Translations under genes and position numbers: made by a program
Assembly: GCF_900102965.1 (NCBI RefSeq)
Contig: NZ_FNGM01000010.1
Location: 62,001-126,000 of the forward strand
Direction of reading: 5' to 3'
DNA: 64,000 bases
Source of the DNA: Paenibacillus jilunlii
Lineage (GTDB): Bacteria > Bacillota > Bacilli > Paenibacillales > Paenibacillaceae
The notes under the pieces: model-generated
The model's database searches: none
What the model saw: the letters and a program-made list of their open reading frames with translations, nothing else
What the model was told of the DNA's origin: nothing
Shown: positions 33,180 to 42,200 of the stretch, in pieces
Layout: each line of letters starts with the position of its first letter
How positions within the stretch are numbered: position 1 is the first letter of the stretch

Positions 33180-34864
33180 AGGAGCGTACGCCACTGATCA
33201 CCAACACCAAATGTGAATGCGGCCATCAGAACCCGGTGGGCACGGTCCTCTGTGAAGCCTGCGGCAAGCCGCTGGACAGAGAGGAGCAGCTCTCCTCGGG
33301 AAACCTCGAAATGCGGTATGACGGTGTCGCCCGCCGTTCACAGCGGGTCAATCCCGGGGTAATCGACCTGGTATGGAACTTTTTTTCCTCGGTCAAGATC
33401 GCCATTTACCTGATTGTCCTGACTCTGCTCGGTTCCATGCTGGGAACGATATTTCCCCAGGAGAGCACTTTTCTCAATATTGATGCATCAACCTATTATC
33501 CAGAAAAGTACGGAACAGCCGGGGAGATTTATTATAAACTCGGCCTTTCGCACACCTACGAATCCTGGTGGTTCGTGCTGCTGCTTGTGCTCATTGGCGC
33601 CTCGCTGGTCATTTGCAGCCTGGACCGTGTGCTCCCCCTCTACAAGGCGCTTACCCGTCAGAAGATCCGGAAGCACCGCCAGTTCCTGACCCGCCAAAAG
33701 GTGGCGCTGGTGACAGAGCTGAAGGAGGAGCCTGAAGCCTGGGTTGCACGTATGGTGGAGCTGCTCCAGAAGAAAGGCTACCGTGTCCGTACAGACGGAG
33801 CCGCACTGCTGGCCGAGAAGCACCGCTTTAGCCGCTGGGGCCCCTATGTCATACATATTGGCCTGATTATTTTTTTACTGGCTGTGCTGGCCAGAGGGCT
33901 GCCCGGTCTGAACATGGACCAGCATCTTGCGTTTCCGCAGGGTGACACGGTCCGAATTCCGGACACTACCTATTATCTAAAAAACGAGAAGTTTACCGTG
34001 GAGTTCTATACAGAGGAGGAAATGCCCAAGGAATTCCGCGGGAAGAAGATCCTTCCCAAACTGTATGAAACCCGGGCGGTTCTCTATGAATGCACGGCAA
34101 ATTGCACGGATCCCTCCAAGGAACCGCAGCTGGCCGAGGTGGCCAGGCATAATATTCAGGTGAATTCGCCGCTCAGCTACAACGGATTGAAAGCGTATCA
34201 GTTTGATTATGACCTCACTCCGGTGCTGCGCTCGGTGCAGCCGGAGCTAATCAATGCGAAGAGCGGCGAGGTATACGGCAAGTTCAAGCTGGACATGAAC
34301 AATCCGCAGCGGTCATTTCAGGCAGGCCTCTATACGCTGTCACTGAAAGAAAAATATATGGACTTCGGCTTGAACGAAGAAGGGCAGCCAGTGTCCAAAT
34401 CTCCTTACCCTAACGCTCCAGCCTTCCTGTTTCTGATTACCGGGCCGGATCTGCCGGCCGGAGGGCAGCAGTATTTTTATTTCCCGAAGCAGGTCGACAA
34501 GGAAAAGTTCCAGATGACAGCCATCAACGACAAGCTTGGCGGCAGCGGGCGGTTCCTGGAGCTTGAGGTAGGCGGCATGAGTGATGTGGATTTCTCGGAA
34601 TCCACGACGTATCTGAACATTCGTGTGGACCGTGCGATGCCATTCGTCTGGATCGGGGCAGGTATTGTCATGCTTGGACTGGTTCTCGGCTTCTACTGGC
34701 AGCACAGGCGCATATGGCTGGCAGCCAATCATGGCGAGCTGGTACTCGGAGGCCATACGAACAAGAACTGGTTCGGCTTCCGCCGCGAAATCGTTTCGAT
34801 TCTGGCGAAGACAGATTTGACAGTGGATGAAAAATCTCTGGACAACGGGGGAGGTCTGGCATGA
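33176..34864 (+). CDS. resB: Cytochrome c biogenesis protein ResB with N-terminal zinc ribbon
   Basis: 562 residues from a GTG at 33176. The core is ResB/Ccs1: membrane helices at about 65-90, 125-145, 220-240 and 485-505, with a large extracytoplasmic domain between the third and fourth. Ahead of it residues 13-29 form a small cysteine motif CEC...CEAC that looks like a zinc ribbon and is not part of the classic B. subtilis ResB. With ResC it delivers haem to apocytochrome c outside the membrane. Four-base overlaps with both resA and resC indicate tight coupling. Confidence 0.93.
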   Translation: MKERTPLITNTKCECGHQNPVGTVLCEACGKPLDREEQLSSGNLEMRYDGVARRSQRVNPGVIDLVWNFFSSVKIAIYLIVLTLLGSMLGTIFPQESTFLNIDASTYYPEKYGTAGEIYYKLGLSHTYESWWFVLLLVLIGASLVICSLDRVLPLYKALTRQKIRKHRQFLTRQKVALVTELKEEPEAWVARMVELLQKKGYRVRTDGAALLAEKHRFSRWGPYVIHIGLIIFLLAVLARGLPGLNMDQHLAFPQGDTVRIPDTTYYLKNEKFTVEFYTEEEMPKEFRGKKILPKLYETRAVLYECTANCTDPSKEPQLAEVARHNIQVNSPLSYNGLKAYQFDYDLTPVLRSVQPELINAKSGEVYGKFKLDMNNPQRSFQAGLYTLSLKEKYMDFGLNEEGQPVSKSPYPNAPAFLFLITGPDLPAGGQQYFYFPKQVDKEKFQMTAINDKLGGSGRFLELEVGGMSDVDFSESTTYLNIRVDRAMPFVWIGAGIVMLGLVLGFYWQHRRIWLAANHGELVLGGHTNKNWFGFRREIVSILAKTDLTVDEKSLDNGGGLA

Positions 34865-36123
34865 GCCTGCTCGATTTCAGCAGTGACGTCTTTATTGCCG
34901 CATTTTTTTTGTACAGCGGGTCGTTCATGTTGTTCACGATTGCTATAATGGGCCGCAAATGGTCCGGGAGGAAGCCGGAGGAGCATACCGCCCGCTGGGG
35001 CCGGATCGCTTTTATCGGTTCCTCTCTGGGCCTCATCTGCCACCTTGCTTATTTCTTCACCCGCTGGGCCGGATCAGGGCATATTCCAGTGAGCAATATG
35101 TATGAGTTCATGACATTTTTATCCATGATGATCATGGTGGCTTTTACCGTGATCTTCTCGATTTACCGCAAAATCATTCTCGGTGTCTTCGCGGTGCCGG
35201 TCTCGATTATAGTCATGGCTTATGCGGCCGTATTTCCGCAAGAGGTTCAGCCGCTGATTCCTTCACTGAAATCCATTTATCTGAATATCCATGTCACGCT
35301 TGCCGCGCTGGGTGAATCCTTCTTCGCGGTTGGCTTTGCGGCCGGACTGATGTATCTGCTGCGCACTGTGGATTTTGCCAGCAAGGAGAAGAATGACCGC
35401 AAGCAGCAGCGCCTGGTCGAATTTACTCTGTTCTCAATCATTGTTATAATTGGGTTTCTTGGATCAGTATTTGCTTTTCGCGGCGCAGGGTACGAAACGG
35501 TTTTCGTTAGATCGAACGTTACGATTGACAGCCCTGGGCAGGGAGATAGTACAATAGAGAAAGTGAGCTACAAAATGCCGCCAATTGTGGCACCTTACCA
35601 TAGCGAAATTGAGAGCTTCCAGTCATTTCTTGGAATGAATAAGCCGCTTTTTGAAGCGCCTTCTTGGATGAATGGCGTTAATGCCGGTCGTAAATTCAAC
35701 ACGGTCCTCTGGTCGCTGATTTCCGGTCTTCTTTTATACGGGATTCTGCGTCTGGCTGTCCGCAAACCGCTGGGCAGGGCGATCCATCCCGTTCTAGATG
35801 GAATTGATGAGAATGACCTTGATGAAATTACGTACAGGGCGATTGCCATCGGCTTCCCGATCTTTACCTTGGGGGCTTTGATTTTTGCAATGATATGGGC
35901 ACAGGTGGCCTGGGGCCGGTTTTGGGGATGGGACCCCAAGGAGGTCTGGGCTTTGGTCACTTGGCTTTTTTACAGCGCCTACCTGCATTTACGTCTGGCA
36001 CGCGGCTGGCAGGGACGCAAATCCGCTTGGCTCGCCGTACTCGGCTTTTTGGTCGTAATGTTTACCCTGGTTGGCGTTAATCTGGTTATCGCCGGACTTC
36101 ATTCCTATGCAGGAACGGATTAA
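34861..36123 (+). CDS. resC: Cytochrome c haem-lyase subunit ResC (CcsA/CcsB)
   Basis: 420 residues with about eight membrane helices and the Trp-rich haem-handling motif WGRFWGWDPKEVWALVTW near residues 345-365, diagnostic of CcsA/ResC. It exports and presents haem to ResB. A non-membrane insert (about residues 205-255) lies in the extracytoplasmic part. It ends 76 bases before resD. Confidence 0.95.
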   Translation: MSLLDFSSDVFIAAFFLYSGSFMLFTIAIMGRKWSGRKPEEHTARWGRIAFIGSSLGLICHLAYFFTRWAGSGHIPVSNMYEFMTFLSMMIMVAFTVIFSIYRKIILGVFAVPVSIIVMAYAAVFPQEVQPLIPSLKSIYLNIHVTLAALGESFFAVGFAAGLMYLLRTVDFASKEKNDRKQQRLVEFTLFSIIVIIGFLGSVFAFRGAGYETVFVRSNVTIDSPGQGDSTIEKVSYKMPPIVAPYHSEIESFQSFLGMNKPLFEAPSWMNGVNAGRKFNTVLWSLISGLLLYGILRLAVRKPLGRAIHPVLDGIDENDLDEITYRAIAIGFPIFTLGALIFAMIWAQVAWGRFWGWDPKEVWALVTWLFYSAYLHLRLARGWQGRKSAWLAVLGFLVVMFTLVGVNLVIAGLHSYAGTD

Positions 36124-36199
36124 GGCTGCGTTTGTGCCGAAGCGGCAATGAAGTGTAAGGGTAACGTTGTACTGTAATTGATGAAGGGGTTGTTGTGAA

Positions 36200-36916
36200 A
36201 TGGCAGAGCATTTGAACAGAATTCTGGTGGTGGATGACGAGGAGCGCATTCGCCGCCTGCTGAAGATGTATCTTGAAAAAGAAGGCTACGAAATTGATGA
36301 AGCAGAAGACGGAGAAATCGCTCTGCGCAAAGCAACGGCCAATGATTACGGCCTGATTCTGCTGGATGTGATGCTGCCGGGAATCGACGGCATAGAAGTG
36401 CTGACCCGGCTCAGAGGTGTCAAATCGACGCCCGTTCTGATGCTTACAGCCAAAGGCGAGGAGATCAACCGGGTGCAGGGCTTTGAGATGGGGGCGGATG
36501 ACTATGTGGTCAAACCCTTCAGCCCGCGTGAAGTGATCTACCGGGTGAAGGCGATTATGCGCCGCTCCTCCGCAACAGCTTTTTTGTCCAAAGAGAGCAA
36601 TTCCAGCAATAATATCGTGTTTCCGCACCTGATCATTGAACATGATGCACACCGCGTAACCGCAGGGGGCCAGGAAGTCAGCCTGACTCCAAAAGAGTAC
36701 GAGCTGCTGCATTATTTGGCGATTTCGCCGGATAAGGTGTTCTCGCGCGAAGAGCTGCTGAAGGATGTGTGGAACTATGAGTTCTTTGGGGATTTGCGCA
36801 CCGTGGATACACATGTCAAGCGTCTCCGCGAGAAGCTCAACAAAGTATCACCGGAATCGGCAGCGATGATCACCACGGTCTGGGGAGTAGGCTATAAGCT
36901 AGAGGTACCTAAATAA
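36200..36916 (+). CDS. resD: Response regulator ResD
   Basis: 238 residues. Receiver domain with acidic pocket D12/D13 and phosphoacceptor D56 (LILLDVMLPGIDG), switch Thr and Lys (LMLTAKG, VVKPFSP), then an OmpR-type winged helix (about 140-236, LTPKEYELLHYLA, RTVDTHVKRLREKL). In B. subtilis ResD activates genes for respiration and nitrate/nitrite use when oxygen is low. AAGGGG precedes the ATG. resE starts directly after its stop. Confidence 0.95.
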   Translation: MAEHLNRILVVDDEERIRRLLKMYLEKEGYEIDEAEDGEIALRKATANDYGLILLDVMLPGIDGIEVLTRLRGVKSTPVLMLTAKGEEINRVQGFEMGADDYVVKPFSPREVIYRVKAIMRRSSATAFLSKESNSSNNIVFPHLIIEHDAHRVTAGGQEVSLTPKEYELLHYLAISPDKVFSREELLKDVWNYEFFGDLRTVDTHVKRLREKLNKVSPESAAMITTVWGVGYKLEVPK

Positions 36917-38356
36917 GTGAAGTTCTGGAGAAGTCTTGTCGGAAAGCTGTGGATCACGATCATCTGTCTGGTTGCTGTCGTGCTTATCACACTGGGGCTG
37001 TTCCTGCTGCCCTACATCGACAGCAACTTCGCCAATTCCGGGGCGATCAAACGCTTGTTCACTTATGTCTGTATGATCGGATTTTCGCTTACAACGTTCT
37101 TCGCTCTGTTCCTGTTCACCAAGATTACCCAGCCGATGCAGCAGGTGATTGAAGCGGCGAATAATATCCGCCGGGGGGAATACGGAACGAGACTGACGCT
37201 GGTTACCAGCGACGAGATCGGCCAGCTGGCCACCTCCTTCAATCATATGGCTGAAGAGCTGGAAGAGAACATCCGCAGCCTGAATCACGAGAAGGGGCAT
37301 CTGTCCAGTGTATTGCGCAGCATGAGCGATGCTGTCCTCACCTTTGATATCGAGGGGAAAATCATATTGACCAATCCGCACGGCCAGGCACTGCTGGAGA
37401 GGTGGAGCGATCTGGACTGGGAGCAGGAGAATGAATCCGAGCTGTACCCGCAAGGGGCCACTGACAGCGAGGTACCGCCGCCCCTGCGGCCTTTGTTCTT
37501 CAGCACACTCAGCCAGGGCGGCGATCAACGCTCTCAAGTGCATGTCCGCCAGGGAGTCTGGTCGGTTCATATGGCTCCGCTGTATTCAGAAGATACGATC
37601 CGCGGAGTAGTAGCTGTTCTGCGTGATGTTACCGAAGAGGTCAAGCTGGAGAAAATGCGCCGGGATTTCGTGGCCAACGTCTCGCATGAGATCCGCACGC
37701 CGCTGTCGATGATGCAGGGCTACAGCGAGGCGCTGCTGGATGGGATGGCTTCCTCTCCCGAAGAGAGCAGCGAGCTGGTTCAGGTTATCCATGACGAGTC
37801 GCTGCGGATGGGACGGCTGGTGAAGGATCTTCTGGATCTGGCCCGCATGGAGGCCGGACATACCGATATGATGAAGGTGCCGGTGGATATGGGGGAACTG
37901 CTGGAACGGGTCTACCGCAAATTTTCCGTCCGGGCCAAGGAGCGGGGGCTTCAACTTGAGCTGAAGCCCGGCAGTGACACACTGCTGCTCAAAGCGGCTG
38001 ACGAAGATAAGCTGGAGCAGGTGCTGACCAATCTGCTGGACAATGCGTTTCGGCATACGCCTGCGGACAAAGCCATTACGGTTCTGACCTCCACAGCCGT
38101 TCTTGAGGGCCGCCGTTACCTGGAGATCACCATCCGTGACGAAGGGGTAGGCATTCCTCCGGAGGATCTTCCTTTTATCTTTGAGCGCTTCTACAAAGCA
38201 GACAAGGCCCGCGTGCGCGGAGAGTCCGGGGGAACCGGACTTGGGCTGGCGATTGTCAAGAATATCGTCGAGTCCCATCACGGTACAATCACTGCCTCCA
38301 GCAGGCTGGGGGAAGGTACCGAGTTTATCCTGCGGCTTCCTGTCGAAAAACAGTAA
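36917..38356 (+). CDS. resE: Sensor histidine kinase ResE
   Basis: 479 residues from a GTG immediately after the resD stop. Two membrane helices (about 10-35 and 48-70) enclose a very short extracytoplasmic loop. HAMP (about 75-125) is followed by a PAS-like domain (about 130-235), the phosphoacceptor H257 in NVSHEIRTP and a HATPase domain with N (LLDNAFRHT), G1 (DEGVGIPPEDL) and G2 (GTGLGLAIVK) boxes. The extracytoplasmic loop is shorter than in B. subtilis ResE, so redox input is presumably sensed by the PAS-like domain. A terminator follows at 38376-38405. Confidence 0.93.
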   Translation: MKFWRSLVGKLWITIICLVAVVLITLGLFLLPYIDSNFANSGAIKRLFTYVCMIGFSLTTFFALFLFTKITQPMQQVIEAANNIRRGEYGTRLTLVTSDEIGQLATSFNHMAEELEENIRSLNHEKGHLSSVLRSMSDAVLTFDIEGKIILTNPHGQALLERWSDLDWEQENESELYPQGATDSEVPPPLRPLFFSTLSQGGDQRSQVHVRQGVWSVHMAPLYSEDTIRGVVAVLRDVTEEVKLEKMRRDFVANVSHEIRTPLSMMQGYSEALLDGMASSPEESSELVQVIHDESLRMGRLVKDLLDLARMEAGHTDMMKVPVDMGELLERVYRKFSVRAKERGLQLELKPGSDTLLLKAADEDKLEQVLTNLLDNAFRHTPADKAITVLTSTAVLEGRRYLEITIRDEGVGIPPEDLPFIFERFYKADKARVRGESGGTGLGLAIVKNIVESHHGTITASSRLGEGTEFILRLPVEKQ

Positions 38357-38375
38357 TGCCAAGACAATGTATGAC

Positions 38376-38405
38376 AGCGCCTCTGAACGCAGAGGTGCTT
38401 TTTGT
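38376..38405 (+). terminator. Intrinsic terminator after resE
   Basis: AGCGCCTCT / AGAGGTGCT stem with a 6-base loop and a TTTTTG tail. It closes the res operon. Confidence 0.8.
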
Positions 38406-38483
38406 TGAAATCACCACATAAATCTTGTTCATCGTGGAACATACCGCCAGGTTCATCAAGCCAGTTCTAGGAGGCACATATAG

Positions 38484-39977
38484 ATGATTCTATCATTAGA
38501 CCAAGGCACTACCAGCTCGCGGGCGATCTTGTTCGACCAGGAGGCCGGTATGGTCTCGCAGGGGCAATATGAGATCAGGCAATCCTTTCCCCGCCCCGGC
38601 TGGGTAGAACATGATCCGGATCAGATCTGGGAAACACAGCTCGCAGCGGCCAGAGAGGCTATTAGCGAGAGCGGGAGGCCCGCTGCGGAGATATCGGGCA
38701 TCGGGATTACCAACCAGCGGGAAACCGCCCTGGTGTGGGATAAGGCCACCGGGAAGCCTATCTATCCGGCCATCGTCTGGCAGGACCGCCGTACAGCTGG
38801 ACAGTGCGAGCAGCTGAAGGGGCGCGGGCTTGCAGATACCATTGCTGCCAAGACCGGCCTTGTAGTGGATGCCTACTTCTCGGCAACCAAGCTGGCCTGG
38901 ATTCTGGATCATGTGCCTGGAGCGCGGGCACGTGCGGAACAAGGCGAGCTGCTGGGGGGAACCATCGATACCTGGCTGATTTGGAAGCTTACCAGTGGAG
39001 CTGTACACGCTACGGATGTAACGAATGCTTCACGGACTATGCTGTATAATCTGCATGAGCGGAGATGGGACGAGGAGCTGATGGAGGAGCTGGGAATTCC
39101 GCGCGCGATTCTGCCGGAAGTCCGAATGTCCGGCGGAGATTTTGGCGCTGCCGGGAGTGAATGGTTCGGGGTGGAGATTCCGATCCGTTCCGTACTGGGA
39201 GACCAGCAGGCCGCCTTATTCGGGCATACGTGCCTGGAGGCCGGGAGTGCCAAAAATACATACGGCACCGGCTGCTTTATCCTTATGAATACCGGGACTG
39301 AAGCCGTAGCCTCCAGCCATGGGCTGCTGACCACGGTGGCCTGGGGCATGGGCGATGAATTATATTATGCCCTCGAAGGCAGCGTGTTCGTCGCGGGAGC
39401 CGCAGTACAGTGGCTTCATGAGGGGCTGGGCGTGATTGAAGGCCCGGCAGATTCGGAGGAAAAGGCCGGGGAGGTGGAGGACAGTGAAGGCGTGGTAGTG
39501 GTACCGGCTTTTACAGGTCTTGGAGCCCCTTACTGGGACATGTATGCCCGCGGAGCCATCTTCGGCTTGACCCGAGGTACGACGGCAGGCCATCTGGTCC
39601 GGGCGACTCTGGAGTCCCTGGCGTTTCAGTCCAGGGATGTCATCGGCGCTATGGAAAAAGACGCCGGAATGCCGCTGACCGGACTGCGGGTCGACGGCGG
39701 CGCAGTGCGCAATGATCTGCTGATGCAGTTTCAGGCGGATATCCTGGGCAGCGAGGTGACGCGTACCATGTACTCAGAGACGACAGCGCTGGGAGCTGCC
39801 CTGCTCGCTGGCCTAACGTCGGGGATCTGGACCAGGGAGCAGCTGGAGAGCTTCAATAAGGCAGAGAAGATCTTCGCTCCGTCTATGGAGGCAGAGGAGC
39901 GCGAGCGCCGTTACCATGCCTGGCAGGACGCCGTATCGCGCACCATGGGCTGGGAGAAGCATGAAGGGCGCATATAA
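38484..39977 (+). CDS. glpK: Glycerol kinase
   Basis: 497 residues, the normal full length. FGGY-family signatures are present: MILSLDQGTTSSRAILFDQ at the N-terminus, NQRETALVWDKATGKP, and the later VDGGAVRNDLLMQFQADILG. It phosphorylates glycerol to sn-glycerol-3-phosphate. TAGGAGG precedes the ATG. Unlike many glpK genes it has neither glpF nor glpD next to it, and no obvious antiterminator leader, so its regulation is not clear from the window. Confidence 0.95.
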   Translation: MILSLDQGTTSSRAILFDQEAGMVSQGQYEIRQSFPRPGWVEHDPDQIWETQLAAAREAISESGRPAAEISGIGITNQRETALVWDKATGKPIYPAIVWQDRRTAGQCEQLKGRGLADTIAAKTGLVVDAYFSATKLAWILDHVPGARARAEQGELLGGTIDTWLIWKLTSGAVHATDVTNASRTMLYNLHERRWDEELMEELGIPRAILPEVRMSGGDFGAAGSEWFGVEIPIRSVLGDQQAALFGHTCLEAGSAKNTYGTGCFILMNTGTEAVASSHGLLTTVAWGMGDELYYALEGSVFVAGAAVQWLHEGLGVIEGPADSEEKAGEVEDSEGVVVVPAFTGLGAPYWDMYARGAIFGLTRGTTAGHLVRATLESLAFQSRDVIGAMEKDAGMPLTGLRVDGGAVRNDLLMQFQADILGSEVTRTMYSETTALGAALLAGLTSGIWTREQLESFNKAEKIFAPSMEAEERERRYHAWQDAVSRTMGWEKHEGRI

Positions 39978-40025
39978 GTATCGGCAGGACGATAAACGAA
40001 TAGCTGAACTTATATAGGGGCTAAC

Positions 40026-40072
40026 AGCAAAGCGGTCCGCAGGCAGATAAACTGCTTGCGGACCGCTTTGCT
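40026..40072. terminator. Long symmetrical hairpin between glpK and the KAS III gene
   Basis: AGCAAAGCGGTCCGCAGGCAG pairs with CTGCTTGCGGACCGCTTTGCT nearly perfectly between convergent genes. It lacks a clear T tract after the stem on either strand, so it is a probable bidirectional terminator rather than a proven one. Confidence 0.6.
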
Positions 40073-40128
40073 GCGTAGCCGAGTAAGTTGAACTAAAGAA
40101 TTTTAAAGACCAGACCCTTTATAAATAA

Positions 40129-41121
40129 CTAGTATTCCATTACAAACGCTACATTCTGCCAGCCCGCGCCAACGGTCCAGAACAGGACTTTATCGCCGCG
40201 TTCAATTTTTCCTGTAGTCACTGCCCGATGAAGGGCGACAAAAGGACTGCTTGTAGAAGTATAGCCGAATTCATCACCGATGTAGACAGCAACGTCTTCG
40301 CCGATCCCTGTTTTGCCGGAAACGGCCCGGATATTAGGCAGGGACAGCTGCGAGAAGCAGGCGGCTTTGATCGATTCAGGGGCAATGTCATTATTGCTAA
40401 GCAATGTATTGATCGATTCAGAGGCGGCATCCACACAAATCGAATCATCAAAAGGAATGAACTTCACATTGAACTCTCCGGCAGCCACACCATTTCTTCC
40501 GAGGTTAGCCAAGCCTTCAGCAGGGAACATCGAATTGCCGTAGACACAAGTGTCTGTCTGGTAGATGGAATCGATAAACCCTACGGAATACTCATCCCTT
40601 TCCAGAATAAGAGCTGCTGCTGCGTCGCCGAAGTTGGCGTAGTAGACAGGATCATTTTTGTCGGCATGCGGAGCCACGTGATCGGAGCCGATGACGAGCG
40701 CACGGCGGATTCTCGGGTTGGCCATCATTTGACGGCTTACCTGTTCCACAGAGGCGGTCATGCCTGCACAGTTCGCGTTGCTGTCAATGCAAATGGCATG
40801 AGACGGCCCGCCGATCAAACGGTGAATCATGAGAGAGTTGGTCGGGAAGATATATTCAGGAGTTTGACTGGCATAGGCAATCAGGTCAATGTCGGCACCG
40901 GTAAGTCCCGTCTTGTCCAGCACATTGCTGGCTGCTTCAAAAGCCATAGTCAGAGAGTTCTCCTCACTGCTGTCGATGCTATACCGGCTTTCACGGCCCA
41001 ATGTAGCCAGAAGTCCACGGATATCAATACCCTTTTCGTCAAAATGCTGTATGAAAAAATCGTTGCCAATCTTTTTGCTTGGATGATAGATATCAATATC
41101 CTTAATTCTTATCCCGGCCAT
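40129..41121 (-). CDS. KAS III (FabH-like) enzyme with altered catalytic residues
   Basis: 330 residues of a thiolase-fold ketoacyl-ACP-synthase-III protein. The nucleophile C118 is kept (DSNANCAGM). Aligning the C-terminal half to E. coli FabH by counting back from the G-x-T-S motif, the catalytic His (HQANLRI in FabH) is replaced by S257 (SQLSLPNIRAV) and the Asn of GNTSAAS is Y287 (GYTSTSS). Without His and Asn, decarboxylative condensation as in FabH is unlikely; acyl transfer or another reaction on a Cys-bound acyl group is more plausible. GGGGGATT precedes the ATG. It is the last gene of the operon behind the c-di-GMP riboswitch. Confidence 0.85.
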   Translation of the reverse strand: MAGIRIKDIDIYHPSKKIGNDFFIQHFDEKGIDIRGLLATLGRESRYSIDSSEENSLTMAFEAASNVLDKTGLTGADIDLIAYASQTPEYIFPTNSLMIHRLIGGPSHAICIDSNANCAGMTASVEQVSRQMMANPRIRRALVIGSDHVAPHADKNDPVYYANFGDAAAALILERDEYSVGFIDSIYQTDTCVYGNSMFPAEGLANLGRNGVAAGEFNVKFIPFDDSICVDAASESINTLLSNNDIAPESIKAACFSQLSLPNIRAVSGKTGIGEDVAVYIGDEFGYTSTSSPFVALHRAVTTGKIERGDKVLFWTVGAGWQNVAFVMEY

Positions 41122-41227
41122 GGTTTAATCCCCCTAAAAGTATGATGTGCGCTTCTTCACAGCCATAGAGTTGTACAAAATCCGCTTCGCTGCCATCCAG
41201 CAGATCTGTGATCCGCCTGAGAATGAC

Positions 41228-41575
41228 CTAAGCCTGAGTCGAGGTAATCTCCAGATTTTCAAGCCCGGCTTTGCGGCCCAGACGGGCAAGCTGCATTTTG
41301 AGGATCGGGTTATTTTCAAGAGTCAGGCTTACCTTTTCGAAGCCATCCGCTTTGAACATGACGAAGCAGCCTTCCAGCAATGGCACAACATCAGGAGCAG
41401 TCACGTTCAGTTTTCTGCAGTCAATCTGCAGCGCATATTCTGAAGGGGTAATCGGGTTTACGGTTTGCTGATAGGCTTGGATCGATTTGAGGCCGTCCTC
41501 ATTGGTGAAGGTCCCTTCTAATTCAATATTAATGATTTTTTTGTCGGAATCGGTTTTCAAAATAAATTTACCCAT
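41228..41575 (-). CDS. Small STAS-like protein
   Basis: 115 residues. Pattern of alternating beta strands and helices (IINIELEGTFTNEDGLKSIQAY, YALQIDCRKLNV, FEKVSLTLENNPILKMQLARLGRKAGL) resembles STAS/SpoIIAA-like folds, but no phosphorylatable Ser motif is clear, so the fold call is tentative. No membrane segment. GGGAGAG precedes the ATG. It sits between the CMD-like and KAS III genes. After its TAG stop the same frame stays open for another 41 codons and overlaps the start of the KAS III gene. Confidence 0.6.
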   Translation of the reverse strand: MGKFILKTDSDKKIINIELEGTFTNEDGLKSIQAYQQTVNPITPSEYALQIDCRKLNVTAPDVVPLLEGCFVMFKADGFEKVSLTLENNPILKMQLARLGRKAGLENLEITSTQA

Positions 41576-41758
41576 GTGCTCATCTCTCCCAAATTTGAAT
41601 GTGTTTCAGTTTTTGAATCTATCCGGAAACCTTAGAATTTTATGCCTTAATTCGACATTTAAAGATTAGTTTTGGGATAAATTCCCTTCAATATAATCAT
41701 AAATTTATCGAATATGCAATGAAAAAGTCGAATCCTGTATAAAAAAGTCGAAAAAAAA

Positions 41759-42127
41759 TTATTCGATTTCCTCAAGTGTGGCCAGCAGCACATTAAAAGC
41801 TGAAATCACTCTGGGCGCACCGACAACCGGCACCAGATGCAGCAAAATACCTTTGATCTGATCCACAGTCATTCCGACGCTGAGCGCCATTACATAATGG
41901 ACTCCGAGCTGCTCGAACTGCCCCATCGTAATCAGGGATGAAATAACGGCAATTTCTTTCCAATCCGAACCAATCGTTGTGCGTTGAAAAATGTCGCCAT
42001 AGGCGTTGCCCATGATATACTCGGCCAGCTCCGGGAAATGCTCCTTGATTGGAGCCAGAGCTTTGGCACCGTAGTTGCCAGATAAGTTGGAAAAGTGCCT
42101 AAGACCGCTGTTAATCGTATTTTCCAC
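41759..42127 (-). CDS. Carboxymuconolactone-decarboxylase-like (CMD/AhpD superfamily) protein
   Basis: 122 residues from a GTG at 42127, six bases after AGGAGG. The CMD core EIAVISSLITMGQFEQLGVH...ALSVGMT is present with the conserved His, but there is no CxxC pair, so it is of the decarboxylase rather than the AhpD peroxidase type. Members act on small organic acids or lactones. It starts 74 bases after the stop of the ThDP enzyme gene, and a 183-base spacer then separates it from the STAS-like gene. The true substrate is unknown. Confidence 0.8.
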   Translation of the reverse strand: MENTINSGLRHFSNLSGNYGAKALAPIKEHFPELAEYIMGNAYGDIFQRTTIGSDWKEIAVISSLITMGQFEQLGVHYVMALSVGMTVDQIKGILLHLVPVVGAPRVISAFNVLLATLEEIE

Positions 42128-42200
42128 AGAGATGCCTCCTGAATTATGATGAGCGGCAAGGAGCAATCAAGTGAGGAGAGGTCCTTGCCGCTGTTGATTC

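Noticed and set aside
38484..39977. Glycerol-utilisation operon around glpK
   Set aside because: No glpF, glpD or antiterminator leader is nearby; only the kinase is supported.
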